DNA from: Palaemon carinicauda
Lineage: Eukaryota; Arthropoda; Malacostraca; Decapoda; Palaemonidae
Length of the DNA stretch: 64,000 nt
Reading direction: 5' to 3'
Assembly (NCBI RefSeq): GCF_036898095.1
Contig: NC_090761.1
Span: 43,440,454 to 43,504,453, forward strand
Shown here: positions 10,017-21,032 of the stretch, one piece after another
Position numbering within the stretch: position 1 is the first letter of the stretch
Layout: each line of letters opens with the position of its first letter
The notes under the pieces: model-generated
What the model was told of the DNA's origin: nothing
The model's input: the letters and a program-made list of their open reading frames with translations, nothing else
Databases searched by the model: none
Program-made: the position numbers and the translations under genes

Positions 10017-11873
10017 TCTTTTGTTATTATTTTTCTTTGTCTCATTTGTCTTTTGGGACTTTTCAGATGAAGCCATGTAAGGCCTGGAGATGGAAGGCTT
10101 TACTAGGCCACCACTCTTCTTTTCTTTTTTTCTAGGATCTTTATAAGTGTCAACCTTAGGATCATGAGCAGTAGGGCACTTACCTGACTTAGATGAAGGT
10201 GAGGATGATGGGGACCTTTTCCTCTTTGGAAGATCTTGTTTTCCAATCTCCATCAAATCCGGTAGAGATTCTGCCTGAGACAATACATTCAAGGTGGTGG
10301 AAGCCACATTGGCTTCCTTGGAGGATTGTGCTAGAACTTCAACAGTTCGAGCACTTAACCCAGAAGGCTGGGCTACTACCTCTAGGGGAGATGCTCCTAT
10401 CGGTGACAATACTTTTGGTGTGTTGGAAACCATATTGACCTCTTTGGAGGTTTGTGCTCTGGCTTTTATAGGCTGAGCACTTGACCCAGATGGCTGGGCT
10501 ACTACCACTAAGGGAGATGCACCTGACGGGCCAGGTGCTGCCACTGGTCCCCCTGTGGTAGTAAGGGGTAGTGGATTATAATCTTTTGTTGGCATCTTAA
10601 CCGCGCGAGCAAAATTAAGTTGCCGATTGAGTAAATGCTTTGCATAACCTACACTTATATGTTCAGCATTTGCTTTCAAGATTGCAGCTTCTTCTTTCTT
10701 GTATTCTCTACATCTTTTATCATTTGATTTATGATTATCTTTACAGTTTGCACAGGTTGTATCTCTGTTGCATTGGCCATGTTCTAACAAAGAACAGTTA
10801 ATACAGATTTTCGTATTATTGCAGTACCGGGAAGGGTGACCGTACTTGAAACAATTAAAGCATTGTAAAGGCCTAGGTTTATATTCTCGAACACGTACTC
10901 TTTCATTCTCAATAATTATATGATCTGGTATAACAGGGGTTTCAAATGTTAAAACTACCATGCTTGTTTGAGGGATCTTACTTACTTTCCAAACATTAGC
11001 AGGGCACATGTCCAGAACTTCTGGTTCTGAAAATTCATATAGATCTTTATCAAAAACTACTCCTTTACCATAGCTGAAGCTCATATGTGGTTTAATATCC
11101 TTAATAGGATCAATTTCTGCAATCTTCATGCCACAAAGCATGTGAGCTTGAGTATCTGATTTTGCATTAATCAAAACAAATTGCTTACCGTATCTGCTAA
11201 TATCCTTACTTTTAATTAAACCAACTTTTTTTTGTACAAATTTACTAATCTTATAATAGTTATAATTATCTATCTTCCCAGATGCAATTATCCATGTTGG
11301 GGGCTTGGGGGTTCTTACTTCTGGAAGTCTATGCTCTATTTCTTTTTCCATCCATTCTTCTGGTTTATATACCTCAAGGTGTCTTGGTGCTTTATCACAT
11401 AGAGCCCCAGAAATCAAACAATTGTCAATTTTTATGCTCTCTAAATTTTTCTTTGCTTCTAAAGCAATCTCAAAACTTGAAAATGATACCCAAGCTTCCC
11501 AAAAGCCTTTACTACCATTAAGCTCCATTAAAATTTCTTTGATTGCCCCAAATCTACAGCAGGCTTCATGAATTATGTCATAGCTACAACCAATTGGTAT
11601 GTTTTTTAAGTGGAGAATTTTCAGATTTTTTGTTGGATCTGGTAATGAGCCAGAACCAGAGAGTAAAGTATTACTGTTATTACAAGAATCATTTTCCACC
11701 AGTGACGATAAATTGTCTTTAACTACACTGGTCAGAGAAGTATTGTTGGAGGAATCCTTTTTATTGCCGAGGTTGTCAACAGAGCTTTCTTTATTTAAAC
11801 AAGCAGAAGTCGTCAACGGTGTCTGGGGTTCGCCATTTGATCCAGGGGTACGGGGAACATTAAGTTTCCTCAT
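10014..11873 (-). CDS. LINE ORF1 nucleic-acid-binding protein
   Basis: A 619-residue open frame starting at an ATG. ORF1 proteins of this group bind the element RNA and form the ribonucleoprotein. Near the middle lies a Cys/His cluster: CFNCFKYGHPSRYC fits CX2CX4HX4C exactly, followed by CINCSLLEHGQC and CANCKDNHKSNDKRC, giving three zinc-knuckle-like units in a row. The preceding 250 residues (KILHLKNIPIGCSYDIIHE, then GSKGFWEAWVSF) resemble an RRM-like fold; that part is inference. The C-terminus is low-complexity and basic, ending with lysine and asparagine runs. Its stop codon overlaps the ORF2 start by one base. The frame has no internal damage. Confidence 0.9.
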   Translation of the reverse strand: MRKLNVPRTPGSNGEPQTPLTTSACLNKESSVDNLGNKKDSSNNTSLTSVVKDNLSSLVENDSCNNSNTLLSGSGSLPDPTKNLKILHLKNIPIGCSYDIIHEACCRFGAIKEILMELNGSKGFWEAWVSFSSFEIALEAKKNLESIKIDNCLISGALCDKAPRHLEVYKPEEWMEKEIEHRLPEVRTPKPPTWIIASGKIDNYNYYKISKFVQKKVGLIKSKDISRYGKQFVLINAKSDTQAHMLCGMKIAEIDPIKDIKPHMSFSYGKGVVFDKDLYEFSEPEVLDMCPANVWKVSKIPQTSMVVLTFETPVIPDHIIIENERVRVREYKPRPLQCFNCFKYGHPSRYCNNTKICINCSLLEHGQCNRDTTCANCKDNHKSNDKRCREYKKEEAAILKANAEHISVGYAKHLLNRQLNFARAVKMPTKDYNPLPLTTTGGPVAAPGPSGASPLVVVAQPSGSSAQPIKARAQTSKEVNMVSNTPKVLSPIGASPLEVVAQPSGLSARTVEVLAQSSKEANVASTTLNVLSQAESLPDLMEIGKQDLPKRKRSPSSSPSSKSGKCPTAHDPKVDTYKDPRKKEKKSGGLVKPSISRPYMASSEKSQKTNETKKNNNKR

Positions 11874-12080
11874 TAATTATTTTTTGGGGGAGGGAAGGGG
11901 TCATAATAACAATGAAAAAAAAATGGAAAAAAATAAAGTTTAAGGGAGAGAAAATATCAAAACTGTCTGAAATTCCAAAAAAGACACCATTAGCCTTTCC
12001 TGGAATAAATTTCTCCACCAATGACACCTGTGAAAGCTGCTTACCAAATGTCCACTCCCTACCCTACAACAAAGGGATGG

Positions 12081-12178
12081 TACCACTATGATTAGAGTGG
12101 CTCAAGTGTATGCCAAACCCGCTTGATGGGACTAAGAGCATTTCAAGAATACAATCATCCCCACTCTAATCATAGTGG
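12081..12178. repeat. 18-bp perfect inverted repeat in LINE 5' region
   Basis: The arm CCACTATGATTAGAGTGG at 12081-12098 is the exact reverse complement of the arm at 12161-12178, with a 62-base loop. It lies about 210-300 bases upstream of the ORF1 start, in what is probably the LINE 5' leader, and would form a strong RNA hairpin. The function is unknown. Confidence 0.75.
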
Positions 12179-12572
12179 CAGGCAAACCAGACAGAATGCC
12201 GAGAGTCCTATCTCTATGAAATCCCCAACCCCTGGAATCCGAAGGCCAAATTTCCTACGAGATAGTTCCGCGTGCCAGTATGGGAATACTGACACTCATA
12301 GGTGTCCAAACATTTTCGGGCAATTGGCAAGACCACCACAGCTCCCACAATTGATTTTGAAATAAAAACCGATCCTGGATACAATGTCCCCTCTAAAAAA
12401 CCTGGACAGTGAAATGGGTAAGTGTGTTTTGACAGCAAGGTTGGAGACAGCTGATAATTATGAAGGAGGAATAAGCAATAAGAAGTAATAGAAAAAGAAT
12501 GAGAGAAATTTAGAGTCAAACTGAGGAAAAGAAATTCCCCAGTTCGAGAGCCCTCTTGCCCGTCACGAGCCT
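12179..12572. other. Boundary between LINE 5' end and DIRS-like element E, no gene seen
   Basis: Probably the outer part of the LINE leader followed by the truncated 3' side of element E. Open frames here are short and resemble nothing I know. No inverted terminal repeat of element E is visible, so its left end was probably lost, possibly when the LINE inserted. Confidence 0.4.
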
Positions 12573-13529
12573 TCAGCACGGGAATGATATGCCGTGCTGA
12601 AGCCCAACGACTTCATCAAGGCATTCTCTCGTTAAGAGGGAGAGGCTCCTGTGGGTCATGTCCAGCAGGAAGTTGGCTGTGAAGGTCGTCACACGCTTCC
12701 AGACTCCAGCTTGTAGCACCTGTGTCACAGAGTAGTTCCTCTTGAAGGCCAGGGACGTTGCGATGCCTCTGACATCGTGTGCTCTAAGGCGACGTGACGG
12801 AGGAGGGTCTGGATTCAGGGCGTGATGGATGACCCCTTGAATCCAGGCTGAAAAGGCATTCTTGATGACCCTCCTCTCCGTCCTCCCTGTGCTCCCAAAC
12901 AGGGCTTGCATGCGAGGACGAACTGCAGCTGTCCTTTAAGATAACACCTCCAACTCCTTACTGGGCATAGTAGGAGAAGGCCTGGATCATCTGTTACAGA
13001 ACAGGGACTCGAAATCCTGAAGGAGTCGAACCGAAGGTCCGGGACTCCAAGATTTGAGTCTAGTAACCAACTCGGGGACGAACCTGAACGTTACCTCCCC
13101 CTATCCTCTTGAATGGGCGACGTCGTACGAGAGACCATGAAGTTCACTGACACGCTTGGCCGAGGCCAAAGCGAGCAGGAGCACTATCTTCCAAGACAGG
13201 TGACGATCAGAAGCCTGGCATAATGGTTTGCAAGGAGATCTCTTAAGAGCCCTAAGAGCCCGAACTATGTTCCATGGAGGAGGTCTCACTTCCGACTGGG
13301 GGCAGGTAAGTTCGTAGTTTCGTATGAGCAAAGAAAGATCCAGCGAGGAGGAAATCTCTATTCCTTCCAGACTGAAGGCCAGGCTTAAGGCTGAGCGATA
13401 GGCTTCCACCACCGAGAGCGAAAGGAGCATTTCCTCCCGCCGATATACAATAACTCCACTATTGCTGGAATAGTGGCATAAAGGGGAGAGGTACCTCTCC
13501 CACGACACCAACCACAGAGGACTCTTCAC
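12573..13529 (-). pseudogene. Tyrosine recombinase of element E, broken
   Basis: The integrase-type recombinase of the element. The C-terminal piece (12573-12911) has the HxxR box in RAHDVRGIATS and a tryptophan in AGVWKRVTTF; the position of the catalytic tyrosine is read as TANFLL, so the nucleophile seems to be replaced by phenylalanine or shifted. The middle piece (13101-13529) holds LALASAKRVSELHGLS with the first catalytic arginine. The pieces are in different frames, separated by about 190 bases with stops. Related to but clearly distinct from the recombinases of copies A-D. Confidence 0.75.
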
Positions 13530-13655
13530 TTCGCCTGGTAGACCCCTGCAGATGACTTTCGCAGGTGTCGAGACATCCGTTCCGCAACTTGTTGCGGAAC
13601 ACCTCTCTCTGTGAGGAGATGCTGGATGGTCTCCAGGCGTGAAGCCGAAGCGATG

Positions 13656-15252
13656 CTATGGCTTGTGGTAGATGTTGCAGTGTGGTTGTTTGAGTAGCTC
13701 GTGTCGTGGGGGAAGCTCTCTCAGGAGTTCCGTCAGGAGATGCAGAAGTTCCGGGAACCACTCTGCATGATGCTGCAGCGGAGCTATCAGAGTCATTGAC
13801 AGGTTGACCGATAGTCTGGTCTTGTTGAGCCCCCTACTCAACAGACAGAACGGTGGGAAGACGTAGACGTCGATGTTGTCCCACCGTGTAGGAAGGCATC
13901 TTGCCAGAGTGCCTTAGGGTCTGGGACTGGGAGTAGTACAGCGGCAGCTTGAAATTCAAGGCTATCTCAAACAGGTCCACAAGGTCAGGACTTGTTGGCT
14001 ACCAGCGGGGGGCCGAAGACCACTCGGTACTCTCTATCTGTGAGGCCCTGCTCAGACTGTCGGAGAGCACATTCCTTTGCCCGGAATGAAGCGAGCCGAT
14101 AGGGTATTGAGTGGACTTCGGTTCATCTCAGTATCTCTACTGCAAGATGAGAAAGTTGTTATGAAAAGGTACCTCCCTGCTTATTGAAAAAAGCCACTAC
14201 CATGGAGTTGTCGTTCACTGAGTGACTCGCCAGGGTCTGTTGGAAGTGTTGAAGGGCCAGAATACGGCCTTCATTTCTAGCAGATTGATGTGGAGGTACC
14301 CTTCTGGTTCTGACCATAGGCCCTTGTTTTGACGAGTCCGAGAACAGCATCAAATGCGGGGGAAGGACGAGAAGATCCATTCCCTTGCAAAGGTTTCCGT
14401 AGGTCAACTACCACTGCAGGTCCATTCGTTCCGCAGGTCCCTCCAGAATGTCCGGGGAATCATTGTCTTGCTTCCACCGGGACTTGGGCCGCTGATGCAG
14501 GGATCTCATCCTGAGGCGGCCGTTGGAACTAGCCTGGCCAAGGAGGAAAAGTGACCTAGGAGGCATAACCAAGATTGGGCTGGAAGCTCTCCTCGTCTGA
14601 GGAAAGGTTCTGCGACTCTCCTTAGCCTTGCTATCCTGTCATCTGATGGGAAGGCTTGGAGATTGGAGTCTAATAGCATGCCTAGATATCCCAGTTGTTG
14701 AGATGGAAGCAGAGGAGACTTCTCGAGAATTACCATGATCCCTAGATCTTGGCAAAGTCCCAGAAGCTTGTCTGGGTGTCAAAGAAGGGTCGATTCCGAG
14801 ACTGCCTGGGTTAGCCAGTCATCCAGAAAGCGAAGGAGACGGATGCCGCTCCTGTGCGGCCATAAAGATAACAGGGTGAACATTCTGGTGGACACCTGCG
14901 GTGCTGTGGAGAGATCGAAACACAGCACCTTGAACTGGTATATCTTGTTGTCTAGGCTGAATTTCAAGTACTTCCTGGAAGACGGATGGATTGGGATCTG
15001 GAAGTACCCGTCCTTCAGATCCAGTGTGCACATGAAGTCTTGTGGTCTCTCTACAAGCCTGATTGACTCTGCTGTTCCACGCTGAACAAAGTTTGTTCGA
15101 CAAACTTGTTCAGGGCTGAGAGGTCGAGACAGGTCTCTAGCCTTCAGACGCTTTCTTACAAGAAAGTGTCGGCTGAAGAAGTCAGGGGGGGGGGGCGCCG
15201 TCGATGACCTTTTGGAGAGTATCCTTCTAGAGCATGGTCTCGATTTCTGCAC
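13656..15252 (-). pseudogene. Reverse transcriptase, RNase H and methyltransferase-like remains of element E
   Basis: The reverse transcriptase is in 14779-15252, with FMCTLDLKDGYFQIPIHP, STAPQVSTRMF and the active-site stretch RFLDDWLTQ, where DD is preserved. It continues in another frame at 14506-14736 (LPSQQLGYLGMLLDS). RNase H is at 14159-14407: LMLFSDSS, then VNDNSMVVAFFNKQGGT. The methyltransferase-like block is reduced to 13656-13841 with TLIAPLQHHAEWFPELL. Several frameshifts divide the region, so no complete polyprotein is possible. The domain order agrees with DIRS. Confidence 0.78.
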
Positions 15253-17373
15253 GAAGGGCTAGCCCCTTTGCCAATCCCGTGGCATAGGACCTCAGCGACA
15301 CTGGATTCGCTGTCAGTGGAGGTAGAGATGTAAGAACGAGACGCGATATCCTTGGCTGATCACGGAGATCGTGCAGGAAACGGCCCCAAGTTGCTGCCAC
15401 CTGAGCGCGCAACCTTAGGCATCCCCCCACTGGGGACCATGCAGGAGGGTTGCCAATCCTAGCGTTTGCGGCCTCGGCCGCTCCCTCAGGATTATTGCCT
15501 CCCCAGGAGGACTTCCCGCCCTTCTTGTCTCTGACAGGAGGGGGCTGCTGTTTAGACACCTTGTCTTAGCTGCCGGGGCCGGTTCCAATGTCCTAGGCTG
15601 ACGAGGCTGTTGTTGTTGAGGCGCTGGAGGCTTGTAGGGTCTGGATGTAAGCGCCTTTGGAGGAGCGAATCGTGATTCAACTTTCTCCACCTCTCAGCTG
15701 TCCGTTCCCCGTCCTTGGGCTCAAAACAAGGTCTTTCCAAGGGTGGAAGTGTGTCTGAGCTTGCCGACATCCAAGGTTTGGGACTTCCGAGAGGAACCTC
15801 TCGGTCACTGCATCTCGATGCTTCAACATCGAGTTTGCCCACAAGTTCGAAACTTGGTGAGCCGGGAAACGATGGTGCTCGTGCCCGAGAGGAGGAAAGT
15901 TTCCATGACCTTCCTGGAGCTCTTCTTGGACAAATTCTCGGATCGCAACAGGATGCCCAGAGATCCAAGCCAGACGACCAGCCACGAAGTGGCCCAGATG
16001 GCACACTTTGCGGCTTTCTCCTGGCTTAAGATCTCCGAAGACGAGAATGTCACCTGCCGGGCGGAGAATTTCTCGAGAGAAAAACTCCCTGGTAAGCACC
16101 TTCCACGGAATGGTAGAGAGGAAGGGCTAAACCAGGTTCCACCATGATCTCGAAGTACTTCCTCTGCTGACGGCTGACAGACAGTGTCAGCGACTCCCGC
16201 TGGGGGGAAGGGAATCGAACGATCCTGAGGAATAGAGATGATGGGACCTGCCTGAAAAGAAGAAGAATGTTGCCCAAGACCTCTCTGAAGATTCTTCCTG
16301 CTCTTGCACGTGCCATGCTCTGCGTTTACAGGGTGAAGATCGTGATCTGGAAATACGCGCTCCAGAAGACTCGCCAGGTTGCCCGTGTTGCGAAAACCGA
16401 CGGGAATCGCGGTCGAAATCGCCCTGGCACTCGCGTGATGGTAAATCGTTGGTTCGCACGCGGGCGAACGTGGGTGTGCCCGTGCGCGCAGGCAAAAGTG
16501 CGCGTGGGTGCGCAGGTGAGGGCGAGCGCGGTTGTAAGGGCGAGCGCTGGTGGTCGGGAGACCGATGGCGCGTAGGTGAGCGCTGGCGCGTAGGTGAGCG
16601 CTGGCGCGTTGGCGCATTGGCGAGCGCTGGCGGGAATCGCGCGATGGAAAACCGTTGGTTCGCGCGCAGGCGAACATGGGTGAGCATGTGCGCGGGCGCG
16701 CGGTCGTAAGGGCGAGCGCAGGCGGCCGGGAGACCGATGACGCGCCTTGGTGAGCGATGGCTCGTAGGCGGGCGAAGGCGCGTTGGCGAGCAGTGGCGCG
16801 TAGAGACCGATCGCGTACAGGAGAGTTAATGCGTGGGCGCGTAGGAAACCTACGACGATTGAAGCGTTGGCGCGTTGAAAACGCTTGCGCGCAGATGAAG
16901 AATCGCGCGGGCGCGTAGGAGATCGCTGGCGCATAAGGAGAGCCCAGGGGTGCCTGTGAGCGTCCGTGCGCTAGCTTAGGTGTCTCCTGGGAGGCGCGGT
17001 GTGAAGTGGAAGCGTGCTGACACGTTGGCGTGGTGTGAAGTGGAAGCGTGCCGACGCGTTGGCGCGCTGGAACTGGAACCGCGCGTGGGCGCGATTGGCG
17101 CGAAACTCCAGAAGGGCGCTGCGAGTCCAGAAGAACCTGTGAGCGCCTGTGCGCTGGAGTAGGAACTTCTTGAATTTCGCGCGACAAGGCAGGAACCAGG
17201 AGATCGTAGGCGCATAGTTGCGTGGCCAGAAGATATGCGCGGCCAGACAATATCAGCGAGGGTGCAGAACCAGAGAGAGAGTCGGCGAGGAGGCGAAGGA
17301 ATAAATTCCTTGCCTGCGCCCAGATCCGAAGATTGTGGGCGCATGGGCGAATGTTGGTGCGTATTGTGCACAT
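15227..17373 (-). pseudogene. GC-rich gag region of element E
   Basis: Minus-strand frames at 15227-15559, 15677-16099 and 15823-17373 probably represent the structural protein. The piece RKVCHLGHFVAGRLAWISGHPVA corresponds in position to the conserved gag core of the other copies. Upstream (16180-17370) the translation is an Arg/Ser/Pro/Ala-rich repeat with many RQRSPT and ARPR-like units. Because stop codons are rare in such GC-rich DNA, long open frames appear on both strands and in several frames, so the true frame cannot be fixed by length alone. The 516-residue frame is the longest on this strand. Confidence 0.5.
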
Positions 17374-17530
17374 CAGGAAAGGGGGCGCAGATGCAAGCAG
17401 GTGAACGTGGAGTTCAATGAAGAAATAATCTCCCTGCTTGCGCCCAGATCTGGAGATCGTGGGCGCGTGGGCTTACGTTGGCGCGCATTGCGCACATCAG
17501 AAAAGGGCGAGCAGATGTGCGCTGGCGAGC
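16380..17530. repeat. GC-rich degenerate tandem repeats
   Basis: Three levels of repetition can be seen. A short unit related to GGCGCGTAGGTGAGCGCT is tandem near 16560-16630. A larger unit recurs at about 16430-16600 and 16637-16760, each starting with a GTTGGTTCGC tract and passing through GGGAGACCGATG. A third direct repeat pairs 17297-17400 with 17419-17530 (both include GCGCCCAGATC and GCACATCAG). A 38-bp doublet with GTGTGAAGTGGAAGCGTGC lies near 16998-17060. The composition differs sharply from the AT-rich surroundings. Confidence 0.75.
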
Positions 17531-17739
17531 AGGCGATCGTGGGCGTTCAGGAGGCCGAGGTGCACAAGGCGCGTAGCCGCACAGAAGGTCTCGGAAGAGT
17601 TGGCGATCAGGAGATCCACGGCGAGACTCAGCTACAGGAGGTCGCTGGAGCAGAAGTCTGGTCCACAGCAGGAGAGCATTACGAACTACTCGCGCAGGAG
17701 AACGAAGTTGCACAGGTAAAAACCTGGCACTAAAGGGAC

Positions 17740-19640
17740 TTACTCACATTGAGAGATAAGCCCTTTGCCCCGAAGGGACCGGTGTCCGTTGGAAAACGGG
17801 GTGGAGTGGCGCCCACTGCGCTACTGCATCCAGGAACGGGGAAGGAAGACAAGAAGATCTGGCAGGTGTCGGAGATCGCGAACGATCTGCCGACTGAAGC
17901 AGCTGCAACGGTCTGTTCTCGTCGAGGAGGATCCTCTGCGGCTGAAGATGAAGACGACCACAGACAGGAGCACCATCATCAGTCCTCCAAAGAGGAGTCT
18001 CTGTAGTGAACTCCCCCGAGGGGGAGAGACACTCGCAGGAGAGACCGATGGACTCAGCTGCCCCCTCGAAGGAAGTTCGGAGGGGGGAACTGAGCCTTCA
18101 GCAACATCAGCAACAACAGCAGGGGAGTCCTCCGAAGAGGAGTCTCTATGAGTGTCCTCTCTCGCGAACGAGAGAGGTGAACACTTCGTAGAAGAGACAA
18201 GAAGAACTGATGAAGGCGCCCCTTAGGGCCGTTGGATCAGCAAGCTGACCATAAAGAGCAAACCTCCGAAGAGGAGCTCCTGCAGCTGCTCAGCCCCTTG
18301 AGTGTAGCTGCAAGTGCGATCGCTCAGCACCAAGAGCATAATCGCACGAATTCCATGGTCCGGCCTTGCAACCACTCAGCCCCTTGAGCATGGTTACAAA
18401 AGCGGTCGCTCAGCACCAAGAGCATAACCGCCCGAGGACCAGGAAAAAACCAACCAGGAATTATTAAGGTAAGAGAAGTTGCCCCCCCTGAAGGGGAAAA
18501 AACTCATACCTGGGAAGGGAACCTCCCTCGGAAGGGAAGTTACCCGCCCATGGAGGCAAACCTCCTGAGCGTTCTAAATGAACTAAGGAGCTGACAGTTG
18601 TCACGGGAGAACTTCTAAGAGAAGGGAACACGCCCATGACGAAGTCGTAGAGGAGGCAGTAACAGCAGACTCCCCAGGCCTCAACAGGACAGCTCTGCTT
18701 CGTTGGCACATTAGGCAAACTAAAAACTAGATAGTTAACTGAAAATAAAATAATTAGTTAACATTAATTCCCCCAGGGGAACTCCGAAGAGGAACCCGAG
18801 GGAAAAGAACAAGAATTACGCACCAGGAATGCGCCCTCCTCCCCCACTGACACTCACGGGTAGGGAGAGGAAGGCGGAGAACTGTAACAAAACAGAATTA
18901 TAACAATTACAATTATGTAATTCATCTAAAAATGTTCGCTAATAGTAAGAACGAATGAACCCCGAAGGGAAGCGTTCTACACAGAAGCTGAAAAATTAAC
19001 AAATGCAATTAGATTTGATTAAAAATAATTGAGACAGAATAAACGGAGTAGCAACTCAACCCGCAACGGGAAGGAAGCTACCATAATATGTAGTAGTAAT
19101 AAAAAGGGTGAACGACCTCAAGGAGAGAGAGAAACCCCGTAGTCAAAATAAACTCCCATGTTCCCTACGCTGAAAGACCAAGTTCCCCGTAGGGAAGGAG
19201 GAACAGCAGAGAAACAGATTAAAAAATAAGTCCAGCAATGACGATTCCCCACGGCGCCCGCCGAAGGGAGAACGAAGGACCAGGGAGAGATCACGACCCA
19301 TGAAATGTCACCGTGGGGGCTTAGGACCACACGGAGATGTTGTCGTACAAATGAGTGGACTTCCTACACACACACACAGCACAAACACTGAAAAGGAAAC
19401 TTACTGTATTTCTATACTCAAATATATACATAAACATAAGAATGTTTACATATATATTAATATAAGAAAAGTAAGTAATTAAAGTAAAGACAAAACATTA
19501 ATGGCTGCCATGCGAGGAGGGGACAGAGACGTCTGTTCATCGTCCGAGCCAAAAGTGAAGTGAAGCAGTTCACCGGTGTGTGAGGGGGGGAGGGGTAGCT
19601 AGCTACCACTCCCCTACCCCCTTGCTAACTAGCGCGGGGG
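17740..19640 (-). other. Probable leader of element E, no gene seen
   Basis: Contains purine-rich sequence with repeated CCGAAGRGGA-like words and the paired repeat at 18288-18434. Short open frames on both strands have no recognisable content. The region sits upstream of the gag frames on the minus strand, so it is probably untranslated leader of the same element. Confidence 0.4.
18288..18434. repeat. Two-copy direct repeat, about 86-bp spacing
   Basis: Two copies (about 18288-18350 and 18374-18434) share the tracts CTCAGCCCCTTGAG and CGCTCAGCACCAAGAGCATA with similar spacing inside each copy. Within a copy, CTCAGCCCCTTGAG is itself near-palindromic. It lies in the leader of element E; function unknown. 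Confidence 0.7.
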
Positions 19641-20214
19641 GGGGGGGGTAATAAACCCTCGTTAAAATTCTAATGGCTCGTCATTTCAGCTACGCCGAAA
19701 GTAAACCCTATGTAAATAGCGTGGTTTGTATTTCGGTAACGGAACAAATAAGATTTCAAAGGTTTCAGTACAAAGTATGTCAATAGGACAAAGAAAATAA
19801 TTAACAATATACAGTACTGTTTCTAATTATTCAGTTCTGTAATAAGCTGTTATCCAGCTCCTATTTCATTTCCAATAGCCAAACTACTCTCACTACCATT
19901 CACTCACCAGTGCATGATGCTAGTCCACTGTAGGAAACAGTCCTCCTTCCACTTGTGTGTTTCTGGACTTTCTATGACTGTCTATACTTGCAAGTTTTCC
20001 TAGTTCATCAATCCACCACTTTCTCTTCCTTCTCCTACTTCAATTGTCTCTAGGGACCCATTCTGTTGTTATTCCTGTCCATCTAATATCTGTCTTTAAA
20101 TTATTATATCATTAATGTCTCACTCAGAAAATTTCAAAATTTCTGGTCATTATTTAGTCAACAAAAGTTTTATAAAATTCAAAACTAATGTGCACCAAAA
20201 AGTTCACAATTAAT
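19641..20214. other. Interval between element E and DIRS copy B, no gene seen
   Basis: AT-rich sequence with no reading frame of note. The segment near 19660-19750 (with CAGCTACGCCGAAAGTAAAC) may be the outer end of element E, but without the opposite end this cannot be tested here. Confidence 0.4.
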
Positions 20215-20402
20215 ATGATATTTTGATTATAAAATAAATTTTTGAATATACTTACCCGGTGAATATATAATAGCTGACGTCTCCGACGGCTCGACAGATT
20301 CCAAAAACTCGCGAGCGATCGCCATGAAGGTTGCGGGTGTGCCCACCAGCGCCGACTATCGGCCAGATACCGCATATACTTGTAAACAGCTCCAGTTCTT
20401 CT
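20215..20402. repeat. Left inverted terminal repeat of DIRS copy B
   Basis: The stretch 20259-20402 is the reverse complement of 26467-26612, with a single mismatch noticed (CTCGACAG against CTCGGCAG). The outermost 50 bases (20215-20270) instead pair with the left half of the ICR at 20448-20500, ending in the tract ACTTACCCGGTGAATATATA. Confidence 0.92.
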
Positions 20403-20447
20403 CAGTCCCCTAGGTCTCTATCGGGGAGGAATGGAGGGCCTTTAATT

Positions 20448-20543
20448 TATATATTCACCGGGTAAGTATATTCAAAAATTTATTTTATAATCAAAATATC
20501 ATTTTTAAATATTAAACTTAGCCGGTGAATATATAATAGCTGA
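20448..20543. repeat. ICR of DIRS copy B
   Basis: The left half (20448-20501) is the exact reverse complement of the left outer terminus, and the right half (about 20500-20543) is the reverse complement of the right outer terminus at 26591-26634. The halves meet at a shared AT. This is the arrangement expected of a region that bridges the two ends in a circular intermediate. Confidence 0.92.
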
Positions 20544-21032
20544 TTCACACCCATGGTGGTGGGTAGAGACCAGTATTAATACAATAAAGGCATATATACT
20601 TAGAGTTTTTGACAGTTACATCATAACAAAACCCAAATAAATATAGGTACCTGGTAAGGAAGCTGACTCTGACGATTACTCTGCCTTGTTAGTCCGCTTT
20701 CCTCACGAAGCCCAGCCATCCTCTCAGGATGCTGAAAGACTACCAGGAGCTGTTATATCCAGGGCGACAACCCATACAACAGGACCTCATCAAAACCCTT
20801 AATCTGGGCGCTCTCAAGAAATGACATTTGACCACCCGCCAAATCAAAAAGGATGCGAAAGGCTTCTTAGCCTTCCGTACAACCCAAAACAAGATTAAAA
20901 ACATTTCAAGAGAAGATTAAAAGGATATTGGAATTAAGGGAATGTAGTGGTAGAACCCTCACCCACTACTGCACTCGCTGCAACGAATGGACCCAGTGTG
21001 TAGCAGTCCTCATAAAGGGTCTGGACGTCTTT

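Larger units (their letters stand above)
6267..12370 (-). mobile_element. Two-ORF LINE, I/Nimb-like group
   Basis: A non-LTR retrotransposon on the minus strand with ORF1 (10014-11873, zinc knuckles) and ORF2 (6292-10014; endonuclease, reverse transcriptase, RNase H). A C-terminal RNase H together with a CCHC-type ORF1 is typical of the I group. The 3' untranslated part after ORF2 is very short (about 25 bases) and is made of ATTT-like units that touch the terminus of DIRS copy A at 6266. The 5' end is not defined; the leader probably extends past the hairpin at 12081-12178 to somewhere before 12573. I could not prove a target site duplication. Apart from one stop codon in ORF2, both frames are intact, suggesting a fairly young copy. 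Confidence 0.88.
12573..19780 (-). mobile_element. Divergent decayed DIRS-like element E
   Basis: A second, distinct DIRS lineage read on the minus strand. Order from right to left: long leader, GC-rich gag, reverse transcriptase, RNase H, methyltransferase-like block, tyrosine recombinase. The proteins share motifs with copies A-D but differ throughout, and base composition is much richer in G+C between about 15400 and 17700. Frames are interrupted repeatedly. No pair of terminal inverted repeats or ICR could be found; the left end appears truncated, and the right limit near 19780 is a guess from where the recognisable leader-like sequence fades. A conspicuous G run lies near 19637-19650. 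Confidence 0.68.

Noticed and set aside
16430..17733. Long plus-strand open frames (60-132 codons) in the GC-rich block
   Set aside because: GC-rich DNA rarely has stop codons; frames are open on both strands and in several registers, with no recognisable domain. The gag reading on the minus strand fits the neighbours better.
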